In this document: positions 17,354 to 26,446 of the stretch, in pieces | Layout: every line of letters begins with the position of its first letter | Numbering within the stretch: position 1 is the stretch's first letter | Assembly: GCF_001718795.1 (NCBI RefSeq) | Contig: NZ_CP013438.1 | Span: 1,178,001 to 1,242,000 of the forward strand | Length of the DNA: 64,000 bases | Source: Burkholderia latens | Lineage (GTDB): Bacteria; Pseudomonadota; Gammaproteobacteria; Burkholderiales; Burkholderiaceae | Direction: 5' to 3' | Notes under the pieces: model-generated | Database searches by the model: none | Told to the model about the DNA's origin: nothing | Seen by the model: only the letters and a program-made list of their open reading frames with translations | Program-made: the position numbers and the translations under genes

Positions 17354-18616
17354 TTATCGACGCATGGCCTTCACGTCGGCCGGCGTCACGCTCGCGGGCT
17401 GGCCACCCCAGATCGCGCGCAGGTAGTTCGCCAGTTGCGCAAGTTCGTCGTCGCCCAGCGTGCGCGCGAAGCCCGGCATCGCCTGCATGTTTTCGACACC
17501 GGCGAACTTTTGTTCGTCGATGCCGTCGAGCATCGCGACCAGCAGATTGCGCGGATCGCGCTGGCGCAGCGTCGAATTGCCATTCATCGGCACGGCCACG
17601 TGCGGCTTGCCCTCCCCGTTCATGCCGTGACAGCCTGCACACACCGCGAGATACACGGAGCGGCCGGCTGCCAGCTGCGCGGCGTCGGCCGATACCGGCT
17701 TCACCGGCTGCGGCGCGGGCGGCGTGTCGCCGAGCAGGTACACCGACAGCGCGCGCAGGTCGTCGTTCGTCAGATGCTGCGTGCTCAGGTGCACGACCGG
17801 ATACATCTCGCCGAACGCCGAGCCTTGCGGCGCGATGCCGACGCGGAAGAACGTCTGCAGGTCGGTGCCCGTCCAGCCGCGCGCGGCAAGCCCCGCCGGC
17901 GTGATGTCCGGTGCGGCCACGCGGCCGAGCGCGGCGCCCGCGAACGGCTTCGCGCCGTCGAGCTGGCCCGTGAACGCGCGCGGCGTATGGCATTCCGCGC
18001 AGTGGCCGAGCGCGCCTGCCAGATAGCGGCCGCGCTGCCAGTCTGCCGACTGGCCGCCCGATGCGTCGGGCAGCGTGTCCTTGAGGAACGCCATGTCCCA
18101 GAACACCATGCCGAAGCGCAGGTTGTACGGGAACCTCAGTTCATGCGCGCGGTTGCCCTGCGCGACCGGCTTCACCGTCTTCAGGTACGCGAACATCGCG
18201 TCCGCATCGGCACGCGTGAGCTGCCGGTACGACGTGTACGGCATCGACGGATACAGCCGCTTGCCCGGCGCCTGGCCGTCGTGCAGCGCCGCGTAGAAAT
18301 CGTCCGCACTCCAGTTGCCGATCCCGTGATCCTTGTCCGGCGTGATGTTCGAGCCGTAGAACGTGCCGAACGGCGATTCGAGCGGCGCACCGCCCGCGAA
18401 CGGCGCACCGTCCTTCGCGGTATGGCACGCCGCGCAGTCGGCAGCCTTCACGAGATAGCGGCCGCGTGCGACCTGGTCGGCGCCGGGTGCGCCGGATGCC
18501 GCGCTCGATACCGGCGCGTCATGGCCGCCGCACGCGGCGAGCAGCAGCGCGCACGCGGCCGCGAGCGCGGGCACGCGCGCGGCCCGCGCGGCACGATGGG
18601 CGAATGTGCGTGTCAT
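17354..18616 (-). CDS. Triheme cytochrome c subunit of molybdenum hydroxylase
   Basis: A 420-aa lipoprotein (lipobox LLAAC, Cys29) with three heme-attachment motifs: CAACH (61-65), CAECH (206-210) and CAGCH (326-330). This matches the cytochrome subunits of periplasmic aldehyde, alcohol and nicotinate dehydrogenases, which pass electrons from the molybdenum enzyme to the quinone pool or a terminal oxidase. Its ATG overlaps the stop of the [2Fe-2S] gene as ATGA, so translation is probably coupled. It is the third gene of a three-gene operon read leftward. It was probably anchored to the inner membrane by its lipid, or crosses to the outer membrane; the residue after Cys29 is Gly. Confidence 0.92.
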   Translation of the reverse strand: MTRTFAHRAARAARVPALAAACALLLAACGGHDAPVSSAASGAPGADQVARGRYLVKAADCAACHTAKDGAPFAGGAPLESPFGTFYGSNITPDKDHGIGNWSADDFYAALHDGQAPGKRLYPSMPYTSYRQLTRADADAMFAYLKTVKPVAQGNRAHELRFPYNLRFGMVFWDMAFLKDTLPDASGGQSADWQRGRYLAGALGHCAECHTPRAFTGQLDGAKPFAGAALGRVAAPDITPAGLAARGWTGTDLQTFFRVGIAPQGSAFGEMYPVVHLSTQHLTNDDLRALSVYLLGDTPPAPQPVKPVSADAAQLAAGRSVYLAVCAGCHGMNGEGKPHVAVPMNGNSTLRQRDPRNLLVAMLDGIDEQKFAGVENMQAMPGFARTLGDDELAQLANYLRAIWGGQPASVTPADVKAMRR

Positions 18617-19314
18617 GCGGCGTCCTTCACCAGTCCAGGCGTCGTCAAGATCAGGTCCTTCACGGCTTCGTAGTAGCGGACGTAACCGGTGCAACGGCAC
18701 AGGTGCGCGTTCAGCGCGTCGGTGATCGTGCGTTCGACGTCGGCCTTCGCGACCGGCTCGCGATGCAGGCGCTCGATCAGCACCGTCGCCGCGTTCACGA
18801 ATCCCGGCGTGCAGTAGCCGCACTGGAAGCTGAAGTGCTCGAGGAACTTCTGCTGGATCGGCGACAGTTCGACCACCTCGCCCGCTTCGTTGCGCTTCGC
18901 GTGGCCTTCGATCGTGCGAATCGAACGGCCATGGAAGAAATGCGCACCGGTGATGCAGGTGCGCATCTCCTCGCTGGTGCCGTCCGGCTTGTCGACGATC
19001 ACGACGCACGCGTGACAGACGCCCTGCCCGCAGCCGAGCCGCGAGCCGGTGAGGCCCGCATACTCGTGCAGGAACTCGATCATCATCAGCCCTTCGGGCA
19101 CCGGCATCGGGCCCACGGTCTTGCCGTTGATCCTGACCGACAGCGCCTTTTGCTGGAACCGGACGAGCGGACGCTCGCCGGCCGCCGGTGCGGCTGCGGA
19201 CGAAGCGGGCGCGGCGGATGCACCGGGTGCGGCCGAAGCCGCATTCGGCGCGGATGCGCCGGTCGCGGCCGCACTGGCGCTCGCGGCCGACGCGGCGGTT
19301 TGGGCAGTCGTCAT
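18613..19314 (-). CDS. [2Fe-2S] small subunit of molybdenum hydroxylase
   Basis: A 233-aa protein with the two [2Fe-2S] domains of the xanthine oxidase family. The plant-type ferredoxin domain has CGQGVCHAC plus a later Cys (MRTC), and the helical domain has CGYC and CRC. This is the alpha-subunit layout of isoquinoline 1-oxidoreductase-like enzymes without a FAD subunit. The family is usually about 150-170 aa. Here an extra N-terminal tail of about 55 residues consists almost only of Ala, Ser, Pro and Gly. The start ATG overlaps the stop of the large-subunit gene (ATGA). No export signal is seen, so it probably travels with the Tat-exported large subunit. Confidence 0.93.
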   Translation of the reverse strand: MTTAQTAASAASASAAATGASAPNAASAAPGASAAPASSAAAPAAGERPLVRFQQKALSVRINGKTVGPMPVPEGLMMIEFLHEYAGLTGSRLGCGQGVCHACVVIVDKPDGTSEEMRTCITGAHFFHGRSIRTIEGHAKRNEAGEVVELSPIQQKFLEHFSFQCGYCTPGFVNAATVLIERLHREPVAKADVERTITDALNAHLCRCTGYVRYYEAVKDLILTTPGLVKDAA

Positions 19315-22187
19315 GCGAGCACCTCCTGAATCTTTTGCGGGGTCACCGGCAAATCGGTGAAACGATGGCCGATCGCGTGCGCGATGCCGTTCACGATCGC
19401 GCCGACGACCGGGATCATCACCACTTCGGCAACGCCCTTCGGCGGATCGGTCTCGGACAGCGGCGGCAGAATGTCGCCCGTCTGCGACCACACGGCGACG
19501 TCGGTCGCACGCGGCAGCTGGTAACGGTTGAAGTTCCACGTGCCGTTGCCGGGGCCGTCTTCGTAAAGCGGCAGATACTCGTGCAACGCATGGCCGATAC
19601 CCATCGCAAGGCCACCCTGCAACTGGCCCGACACGAGCTGCGGCGAAATCTGGTTGCCGCACTCCATGATCGAGTGATGCGCGAGCAGTTCGACCTTGCC
19701 GGTCGCTTCATGCACGGCGAGCTCGACGAGCGTGCCGACCGCCGTGTAGTACGTGACCGCCGCGTTATTGCGGCTCGTCGGCGGGATGAACACGCGCTTG
19801 CGGTCCAGCACGCGATAACCGTTCGCGGTCGGCGGCAGCGTGCCGCGCAGCGCGGCCGCGCCGGCCGGTGCGGCGGTGCCCGGCACCGGACCGTCGTCGC
19901 CCGTCTTCGGCGCGCCGACGCGCAGCGACAGCCCGTCGATCGGCAGACGCTCGATCGCGCCGCCGACGTCGAATTCGGCGTCGGTCCATTGCCAGCGATT
20001 GAACACGTGCACGACGGCGCCGGTCGGCAGGCCGAGCGCATGCGCCTGCTTCGCGAGCTGCTCGAACGTCAGCGGCTCGAGCCCGTCGGCGGTCAGCTTG
20101 CCGTCGACCCAGCGCGCATCCTCGATGCGTATCGCGTACGGCGCTGCCTGGCCGCCGCCGAGGCCGCGCGTCCAGATCGACATCGCCGCCGGCCACAGAC
20201 CATAGCGGAATACCGCGCGCGCGGCTTCGCGCGTGCTGTGCGTGAAGTAATACGCGGAATTCGTCGCGCTCGACGGCGACGCATAGCCCGGCGACCAGCG
20301 CGGATTCGCGCTCAGCCGGTCCTGTTCGGCCTGCGACATCAGATACGGGTCGCCGCTCGTCTCGATCGGCAGGTCCGGCCATTCGGTCACCGCGACGCGC
20401 ACGTCGGTCGCCGGGCGGCCCAGCCACTTCACGACCGCGACCGCCTGCGACGTCGACATTCCGGTGCCGATCTCGGCAGCCGTGTGATGCAGCGACACGT
20501 TGCCGTTCGCGTCGAACTCGACCTTCGCGAACGATGCCTCCGCGCCCGTGCCGAAATCCTTCTGCACGCACGCGAAGCCGACGCCGTAGCGCTTGCCCGG
20601 GTTTGCCGCCTCGAATTCGGTCTTGCGCGCCGCACGGCGCGTCCACACCGGATGCTGCTTCGCGCGCTCGAGCACTTCGTCGACGCGCAGCGCGCCGGCC
20701 GGAATCGCGCCCTGCGTGTTCTTCATCCCCGAACGCAGCGCGTTGCGCAGGCGAAACTCGATCGGGTCGATGTGCAGTTGCGCGGCGATTTCGTCGATCG
20801 CCATCTCGGTCGCGGCCATGCTTTGCAGCGTGCCATAGCCGCGCGCCGAGCCGGCGTCGATTGCGCGAGACGCAATCGCGACCGCCGCAAGATCGCTCTT
20901 CGGGAAGTAATAGATCGACTGCGCGGCGGTTGCACCGACCATCGCGACCGACGGCGAGAAGTTCGAGCGGCCGCCGCCATTCGCCTCGAAGTCGCCCTTG
21001 AACGACTGCAGCAAACCCGTATTGCGATCGACCGCGATCCGGTAACGCATGTTGAACGCGTGGCGCTTCAGCGACGTCTGGAACTGCTCGTAGCGATCGT
21101 TCGCGAAGCGCACCGGCCGGCCGTCCGCGTACAGCGCGCAAACGAGCCCGTAGAACGGCACGTTGCAGTGATCCTTCGAGCCGTAGCCGACCGTGTAGCA
21201 CGGATGCACGAACAGCTTCTTCACCGGGAAGCGGCATTTCGCGACCATCGCGGCCGCGTTCTCTGCCACTTCGAGCGGCGACTGCGTGGGCACGACGAGG
21301 TGCAGCGACTGCGTCGCCGCGTCGTACCAGCAGTTCGCGTTGTCGGGTTCCAGCGCAGCGGTATCGACCGACTGCGTGCTGTACTCGCGGTCGAACACGA
21401 GCCAGTCGGCCGGCGGATGATCGAGTTCGCCGGCGATCTGCGCGGCGAGGAACATGCCCTGTTCGTCGAGCTTGCCGTGCTCCTTGCCGTCGGGCCACAC
21501 CGGCAGGTGCTTGCGCATCATGCTCGGGAAGATCGGCGCGTCCTTCAGGCTCGAATAGACGTCGTCGTCATACGCGGTCTTGCCGCCCACCCGCACGTAG
21601 CGAAACGTGCCCCACGGATCGCGCTCAAGCGGGCCCGTGACCGCGCCGTAGCGGATCACGTCGTCGCGGAACTTGAGCGCGTTCTTCGCGAAGCGAAAGC
21701 GCGCGAAGTCGTGATAGACGAGGATCGCGACCGCATGGCCGAGATACGCGGGCGTCTTGCCGGCAGGCAACAGCATGTCGTCGCCGTAAAACGCGGGAAA
21801 CGCGACGCCGTCGCGCGCGAGATCGTCCGCCGTGACCACGCGGTCCGGTTTCAGTTCATCGCCGAGCAGCGACAGGTCGAAGCCTTCGTAGATGCGGTCG
21901 GCCTGCGTGGCGCGCAGAATCAGCGCATGCGACTGCTGCTGAGGCCAGTGCGGCATGTCGGCGGCACGCACGTCGCGGGCGAACACTTTCGAGCCGGTGA
22001 CCTTCGCGATGCCGTCGATGCGGAATTTGGGGATGCCGGTGACGCTATCCCATTTGACCGGGGTGAGGAGCTTTTCTTCGAAGAGCGCCGCGAACGCGCG
22101 GCTGCCGATGGGCGCGACGTAGACCGCGACGCCCGCCAGCATGCTGGCTTTCAGAAAACCCCGCCGTGACAGGCCGTGGTTTTTCAT
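19311..22187 (-). CDS. Molybdopterin-binding large subunit, Tat-exported
   Basis: A 958-aa protein with a twin-arginine signal (LSRRGFLKASML, residues 6-17) and a hydrophobic stretch ending near AFA. The rest is the molybdopterin-binding subunit of the xanthine dehydrogenase family, with motifs such as CWYDAATQSLHLVVPTQS, YCVGYGSK-like, RGYGTLQS and a C-terminal GNGTWNF and GGLAMGIGHALHE region. It should hydroxylate an aromatic heterocycle or oxidise an aldehyde in the periplasm and feed electrons through the [2Fe-2S] subunit to the cytochrome. It resembles isoquinoline 1-oxidoreductase beta (IorB-like), but the substrate is unknown. GGAGA lies 8 nt before the ATG. No XdhC-type cofactor chaperone gene is nearby. 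Confidence 0.92.
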   Translation of the reverse strand: MKNHGLSRRGFLKASMLAGVAVYVAPIGSRAFAALFEEKLLTPVKWDSVTGIPKFRIDGIAKVTGSKVFARDVRAADMPHWPQQQSHALILRATQADRIYEGFDLSLLGDELKPDRVVTADDLARDGVAFPAFYGDDMLLPAGKTPAYLGHAVAILVYHDFARFRFAKNALKFRDDVIRYGAVTGPLERDPWGTFRYVRVGGKTAYDDDVYSSLKDAPIFPSMMRKHLPVWPDGKEHGKLDEQGMFLAAQIAGELDHPPADWLVFDREYSTQSVDTAALEPDNANCWYDAATQSLHLVVPTQSPLEVAENAAAMVAKCRFPVKKLFVHPCYTVGYGSKDHCNVPFYGLVCALYADGRPVRFANDRYEQFQTSLKRHAFNMRYRIAVDRNTGLLQSFKGDFEANGGGRSNFSPSVAMVGATAAQSIYYFPKSDLAAVAIASRAIDAGSARGYGTLQSMAATEMAIDEIAAQLHIDPIEFRLRNALRSGMKNTQGAIPAGALRVDEVLERAKQHPVWTRRAARKTEFEAANPGKRYGVGFACVQKDFGTGAEASFAKVEFDANGNVSLHHTAAEIGTGMSTSQAVAVVKWLGRPATDVRVAVTEWPDLPIETSGDPYLMSQAEQDRLSANPRWSPGYASPSSATNSAYYFTHSTREAARAVFRYGLWPAAMSIWTRGLGGGQAAPYAIRIEDARWVDGKLTADGLEPLTFEQLAKQAHALGLPTGAVVHVFNRWQWTDAEFDVGGAIERLPIDGLSLRVGAPKTGDDGPVPGTAAPAGAAALRGTLPPTANGYRVLDRKRVFIPPTSRNNAAVTYYTAVGTLVELAVHEATGKVELLAHHSIMECGNQISPQLVSGQLQGGLAMGIGHALHEYLPLYEDGPGNGTWNFNRYQLPRATDVAVWSQTGDILPPLSETDPPKGVAEVVMIPVVGAIVNGIAHAIGHRFTDLPVTPQKIQEVLA

Positions 22188-22266
22188 TGGGGGAATCTCC
22201 TGATACGGCTCGGACGGCGATCGGGTGTCGCGGCGTTCGGAGCGGCGCGCATTCTGGCATTATTTT

Positions 22267-22303
22267 CGATATATCGCCTATAGTATTTCTCGCATGAAAT
22301 ACT
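22267..22303. promoter_or_regulatory. Operator-like palindromes upstream of the Mo-hydroxylase operon
   Basis: In an AT-rich island (about 22255-22335) of an otherwise GC-rich intergenic region, AGTATTTC (22282-22289) and GAAATACT (22296-22303) form perfect 8-bp arms around 6 bp. A perfect 10-bp palindrome CGATATATCG lies at 22267-22276. Read leftward, the larger palindrome covers a TACTAT sequence that could be a -10 element, about 100 bp before the large-subunit start. This fits a repressor site, but no regulator gene is adjacent. The rest of 22188-22687 shows nothing I can name. Confidence 0.5.
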
Positions 22304-22687
22304 TATTGAATTTCTTATAACGAGATTCATACCGTGGCGGAGGCGGATCGCGAGCCGCACGCGTGCGCGGGCGGGATGCCGCGTCTGCCGTTCGGTCGGC
22401 GGCCGCTTCCATCGTCCGCACGGCGACGAACGGCGCACGGCGCGCGGCCAAGGCCGCATGCAAGCGGTTGCCCCGGATCGTCCCGTCAGCAACGATCCGG
22501 CGCACGTGCCGACGGATTCGTCACGCGCGATCATGCGTGATTGACCAGTACGCGTCGACGTCCCCGGACGGCCCGCGCAGCCGGCGTTTCATGGTAATGT
22601 CGTGCGCATCGGGCTCACCCGTCATCCCGCCGTGTGCCGGCGCGGGGTGCCGGCGACGAGTCGCATCGTGTCGAGGTCAAAATAGCC

Positions 22688-24238
22688 ATGGCAGTCAAGG
22701 CACGCCTCCTGAACGCCGTTCTCGCCACGCCTCCTTCCGGCAATCACCAGGTGACGGCCGAACTGCGTCCGTCGATGCTCGTCACGCTGTTCGAGGACGT
22801 GCGTCCGATGGCGCTGTCCGGTCTCGCCAGCGCATTCGTCGCGACGATCGCGCTGATCCGGCTGCAACAACTGTGGTGCTTCGCGTGGCTCGTCGTCGAC
22901 GTCGGCCTGCTCGCGGCGCGGCTCGCGATCGCTCGCACCTATGCGATTCGCCGCGCCGCCGGCGACGATCGCGCCGAATACTGGGCGCGGCGCTACGCGC
23001 CCGTGTCGCTCGCTGCGTGCTTCGTGCTCGGCGTCGGTGTGATGGGCTGCGTGGATGCGCCCGACGTCGAAGTCGGCACGCTGGCGGTGATGGTCGCCGG
23101 CGGCGTGTTCGGCGGAATCGCGTCGCGCAATTCGGCGCTGCCGCGGCTCGCGATGACGCAGGTCACACTCGGCGTCGTGCCGATCGGTATCGGCGCGCTG
23201 CTGGTCGAGCGGCCCGGCGCATGGCTGCTGCTGCCGCCGCTGCTGATCTATCTCGCCGCAATGCGCACCGTCGTCCAGCGTCATTACCGTGTGCTGGTCG
23301 CGCTGATCGCAGCGCGGCAGCGCAATGCCGAACTCGTCGCGCACTTCGACGCCGCGCTCACTTACATGCCGCACGGGCTATGCATGATCGACGGCGAAAG
23401 CCGCGTGATCGTCGCGAACCGGCGCACCGCACAGCTGTTCGGCTCGCCGCGCGAGATCATGCTCGACACGCCGCTGCCCGACGTCGTTGCGACGCTCGGT
23501 TCGAGCACGGTAGCCGATCCCGGTGATGGCGGGCTCGCCGCGCAGTGCGCCGTGTGGTTGACGCGCGCCGAGCCCGTGCCCTTCGACATCGTGCTCGCCG
23601 ACGGTCGCCAGCTCGAACTGACGCGCCATCGCGTGCCGGACGGCAACGCTGTAATCATCGTCGAGGACGTCACCGCGCGCCGGCGCACCGAACAGCATAT
23701 CCGCCATCTTGCTCGGCACGATGCGCTGACGGGATTGCCGAACCGCCATGAACTCCATGCGCAGCTGAAGCGAATGCTCGCGCATCGGCCGCGCATGCCG
23801 AGCCCGTCGCTCGCCGTCATGTATCTCGACCTCGACGGCTTCAAGGCGATCAACGACCGCTTCGGCCACCAGGCCGGCGACGAAGTGCTGATGCAGGTCG
23901 CGCAGCGGCTGCGCAAGACGCTGCCGGACGGCGAACTCGCGGCGCGGGTCGGCGGCGACGAGTTCATCGTCGCGCTCGACGCGACCACGATGCATGCGTG
24001 CTCGCTCGTCGCCGAGCGGATCATCCAGCAGATTTCGGCGCCGTACACGCTGTCGATCGGCGAGACCGTCATTTTCGGAATCAGCATCGGGATCGCACTC
24101 GACGACGGGCATGGATCGCCCGACGAACTGATCCGGCAAGCCGACAGCGCGCTGTACGACGCGAAGTCGGCCGGCAAGGGAATCTATCGGTTCTACTCGG
24201 CGGGCAGCAGCCGCGTCGCGCCCGTGGCTGCAAGCTGA
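22688..24238 (+). CDS. Membrane-bound diguanylate cyclase (PAS-GGDEF)
   Basis: A 516-aa protein. Residues about 35-200 contain several hydrophobic helices (membrane sensor region). About 217-330 look like a PAS domain (ALTYMPHGLCMIDGESRVIV, residue R in the next helix), and 340-510 are a GGDEF domain with intact GGDEF at 422-426. It should make cyclic di-GMP from two GTP. The inhibitory RxxD site normally four residues before the signature is absent (P and E at those positions), so product inhibition is not expected. The frame can be extended upstream to a GTG at 22634, but the ATG at 22688 with GAGGTC upstream is preferred. There is no EAL domain. Confidence 0.9.
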   Translation: MAVKARLLNAVLATPPSGNHQVTAELRPSMLVTLFEDVRPMALSGLASAFVATIALIRLQQLWCFAWLVVDVGLLAARLAIARTYAIRRAAGDDRAEYWARRYAPVSLAACFVLGVGVMGCVDAPDVEVGTLAVMVAGGVFGGIASRNSALPRLAMTQVTLGVVPIGIGALLVERPGAWLLLPPLLIYLAAMRTVVQRHYRVLVALIAARQRNAELVAHFDAALTYMPHGLCMIDGESRVIVANRRTAQLFGSPREIMLDTPLPDVVATLGSSTVADPGDGGLAAQCAVWLTRAEPVPFDIVLADGRQLELTRHRVPDGNAVIIVEDVTARRRTEQHIRHLARHDALTGLPNRHELHAQLKRMLAHRPRMPSPSLAVMYLDLDGFKAINDRFGHQAGDEVLMQVAQRLRKTLPDGELAARVGGDEFIVALDATTMHACSLVAERIIQQISAPYTLSIGETVIFGISIGIALDDGHGSPDELIRQADSALYDAKSAGKGIYRFYSAGSSRVAPVAAS

Positions 24239-24576
24239 GCGCGCTGCGGCGCGTAGCGGCGCCAACGCACGCGCATGGTCCGCCGTTGGCTGTCGCACGT
24301 CGGTCCGGCTCCCGGCGTTGCACGCATTCCGCCGCCCCCTTTCCGCGATTCGATCCCGCAACGCTTTGCGCGATTCTGCGCGCGTGCGTACGCGCGCATC
24401 CGTGGCCGGTGTTTCGCCGCGCGCCCCCGTGTCACGTGACGTGTTCCGTAACATCGGGCCGCCGCGCGCGTCACGTTCGCCGCAGAAGCCGGCACGATCG
24501 GCGCGGCGAGCGGTATTTCACGGCTGGCACCCTTATTGCTCTTTGACTATGAAACAGCACGTCAGGGAGCCACAAC
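24239..24576. other. Intergenic region before the 91-aa gene
   Basis: 338 bp without a convincing gene. The only distinct element is a perfect 10-bp palindrome GTCACGTGAC at 24431-24440. A GGGAG ribosome site for the next gene is at its right end. Confidence 0.5.
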
Positions 24577-24852
24577 ATGAATACCGTCGAAGTTCTCAGC
24601 CACGCGGAAACGAGCGATCGACTCGACGTGATCGACGGCGCCGCGCTGATCCGGCGGCTCGTCTCCGAACACCGCACGACCGCCGCGCGTGAAGCCGCGT
24701 GCGTCGACAATCCGCCGCTCACGCTGTACGGCGCGTATCGCCAGGGCGTGACCGATTACGCGGCGCGCCGCGCGAATCCGTATCGCGCCGGCAGCCGGTA
24801 CTGGGCACTGTGGGAGGAAGGCCGTATCGAGGCTGAAACGTCGGGCCGCTGA
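24577..24852 (+). CDS. Conserved small hypothetical protein (91 aa)
   Basis: A soluble acidic 91-aa protein with no signal or membrane segment, preceded by GGGAG at a good distance from the ATG. The C-terminal half (LYGAYRQGVTDYAARRANPYR, then YWALWEEGRIEAE) has the tone of small phage- or Burkholderia-type conserved proteins with Tyr/Trp/Arg spacing. I do not recognise a function. It stands alone between the cyclase and the deacylase gene. Confidence 0.65.
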   Translation: MNTVEVLSHAETSDRLDVIDGAALIRRLVSEHRTTAAREAACVDNPPLTLYGAYRQGVTDYAARRANPYRAGSRYWALWEEGRIEAETSGR

Positions 24853-25096
24853 CGCTCGCGCGCGCCGCCGCTGCCGTGGCAACGGGCTGACGCGCCATCC
24901 GGCGGGTGCGGGCAGCCGGCCCGCACACCGGCATGCGTTTCAGCGCTGCAACATCGCGCGCGGCGGCTGTGATTGCACGTGTCGCGCGTTCGCGTGCCGG
25001 CCCGGCGGCGGCCTTCGGCCAACCCTTCACCGCGCGCGCCGCGCGGCGGCCGTTTCCCGATAAGATGGCAGATTCCGTTCATCGAACGACGTTGCC

Positions 25097-26131
25097 ATGA
25101 CCGCCTCTTCCGCACACCGAAATCCCATCCACTGCGAAATCGATCTGGACGCGCCAGGCAAGCATGCGGGCTACCTGCGCCTGCCGCATTCCGTGCACCG
25201 CTCCGCGTACGGCTGGCTGCCGATCCCGATCGCGTCGATCCGCAACGGCGACGGCCCGGTCGCGCTCGTGATGGCCGGCAACCACGGCGACGAGTACGAA
25301 GGCCAGATCATCGTGTCGCAGCTGATGCGCGAGATCGATCCGGAGATGGTCAGCGGCCAACTGATCCTGTTGCCGATGGCGAATTTCCCCGCGGCCGACG
25401 CGGGCCTGCGCGTGTCGCCGCTCGACGAAGGCAACCTGAACCGCAGCTTTCCCGGCGACCCGGCCGGCACGCCGACGCAGATGATCGCGCATTACATCGA
25501 GCACGCGCTGCTGTCGCGCGCGCAGTATCTGGTCGACCTGCATTCGGGCGGCAGCTCGCTGCTGTACCAGGGCGGCAACATGCTCGCGATCGATCCGCTC
25601 GACGATGACGAAGCGGCAAAACTCAACGGGCTCCTCGTTGCGTTCGGGCTGCCGAATGCGCTGCTGCACGCGCCAAATCCCGTGCATTCGGCGTCGGCGG
25701 CGCGCCGGCAACGCGCAATCTCGATCGTGACCGAACTCGGCGGTGCGGGGATGGCCGATCCGTCGCTGATCCGGCTCGGCCGTCACGGGTTGCTGCATTA
25801 TCTCGGCTATATCGGTCTGCTGCGCGGCCCGCTCGTGCCCGACGCACCGCCGACCGTCACGCGCTTTCTGCGTGTCGATGGCGATCGGCACTTCGTCTAC
25901 GCGTACGAACGCGGGCTGTTTGAACCGCTCGTCGAACTCGGCGATCAGGTGAAGGCCGGGCAACCGGCCGCGTGGGTGCATTTTCCCGATACGCCGTTGC
26001 GCGAGCCGGTGCTGCACCGGTTCAACGGCGACGGCGAGGTCGTGTGCAAGCGTGTGCCCGCGCAGGTGCGACGCGGTGATTGCTTGTTCCAGCTGGCGGA
26101 GCCGTCGACGCCGCCGCGAGTCATCGGGTAA
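25097..26131 (+). CDS. Zinc deacylase, AspA/AstE family, DoeB-like
   Basis: A 344-aa cytoplasmic metalloenzyme of the succinylglutamate desuccinylase/aspartoacylase family. Zinc ligands are visible as H63 and E66 in AGNHGDEYEGQ and H149 in DLHSGG. NLNRSFPGDPAGT (113-125) is the substrate-site segment typical of DoeB, which removes acetate from N-acetyl-L-2,4-diaminobutyrate in ectoine breakdown. No other ectoine genes are in the window. The gene lies just upstream of a GNAT acetyltransferase and the monooxygenase/ABC locus on the same strand, so an N-acetyl-amino-acid deacetylase role there is an alternative worth testing. A 315-bp gap separates it from the GNAT gene. Confidence 0.88.
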   Translation: MTASSAHRNPIHCEIDLDAPGKHAGYLRLPHSVHRSAYGWLPIPIASIRNGDGPVALVMAGNHGDEYEGQIIVSQLMREIDPEMVSGQLILLPMANFPAADAGLRVSPLDEGNLNRSFPGDPAGTPTQMIAHYIEHALLSRAQYLVDLHSGGSSLLYQGGNMLAIDPLDDDEAAKLNGLLVAFGLPNALLHAPNPVHSASAARRQRAISIVTELGGAGMADPSLIRLGRHGLLHYLGYIGLLRGPLVPDAPPTVTRFLRVDGDRHFVYAYERGLFEPLVELGDQVKAGQPAAWVHFPDTPLREPVLHRFNGDGEVVCKRVPAQVRRGDCLFQLAEPSTPPRVIG

Positions 26132-26446
26132 CGCGTTCGGTCGGGTCGTCCGGCCATCACCCACATCAGAGGCACGGCGTGCGGTGCTGCCAAACCGGCC
26201 GCGTTGTCCATCGCGCCGCTGCTGCAAGCCTTCCAACACCCCGCACGAAATCCTTATCGAAATTGCTTCGTTCGTCTTTGCCCGCCGCGCCGCTAACGTG
26301 TTCGAAACGGCGGCGGCGCGCCGGGTGCATCGCAGCAGGCATCGCGCACGCCGTCATCACGACAACCGCGTCGCGATAACGGAACAGACCGGCCGGCCCG
26401 TGTGCCGCGAGCCCGCCGGAGGTGTCCGCATCGCCCGCCCCTCGCG
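26132..26446. other. Intergenic region before the GNAT gene
   Basis: 315 bp without a gene. A relatively AT-rich patch at about 26245-26280 could hold the promoter of the acetyltransferase-ABC-monooxygenase series. I found no clear inverted repeat. The frame of the GNAT gene extends back to a GTG at 26402. Confidence 0.45.

Noticed and set aside
17225..18673. Plus-strand 482-aa frame opposite the cytochrome gene
   Set aside because: Shadow of a gene with three heme motifs on the other strand.
19188..22169. Plus-strand 993-aa frame opposite the molybdenum hydroxylase large subunit
   Set aside because: Antisense shadow; the minus strand encodes a complete Tat-exported enzyme with all motifs.
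24431..24440. 10-bp palindrome GTCACGTGAC as an operator
   Set aside because: A single short palindrome in a GC-rich region with no neighbouring match is expected by chance.
25097..26131. Firm assignment as ectoine-pathway DoeB
   Set aside because: Family motifs fit, but no doeA, doeC, doeD or ectoine transporter genes are in the window, so only DoeB-like is stated.
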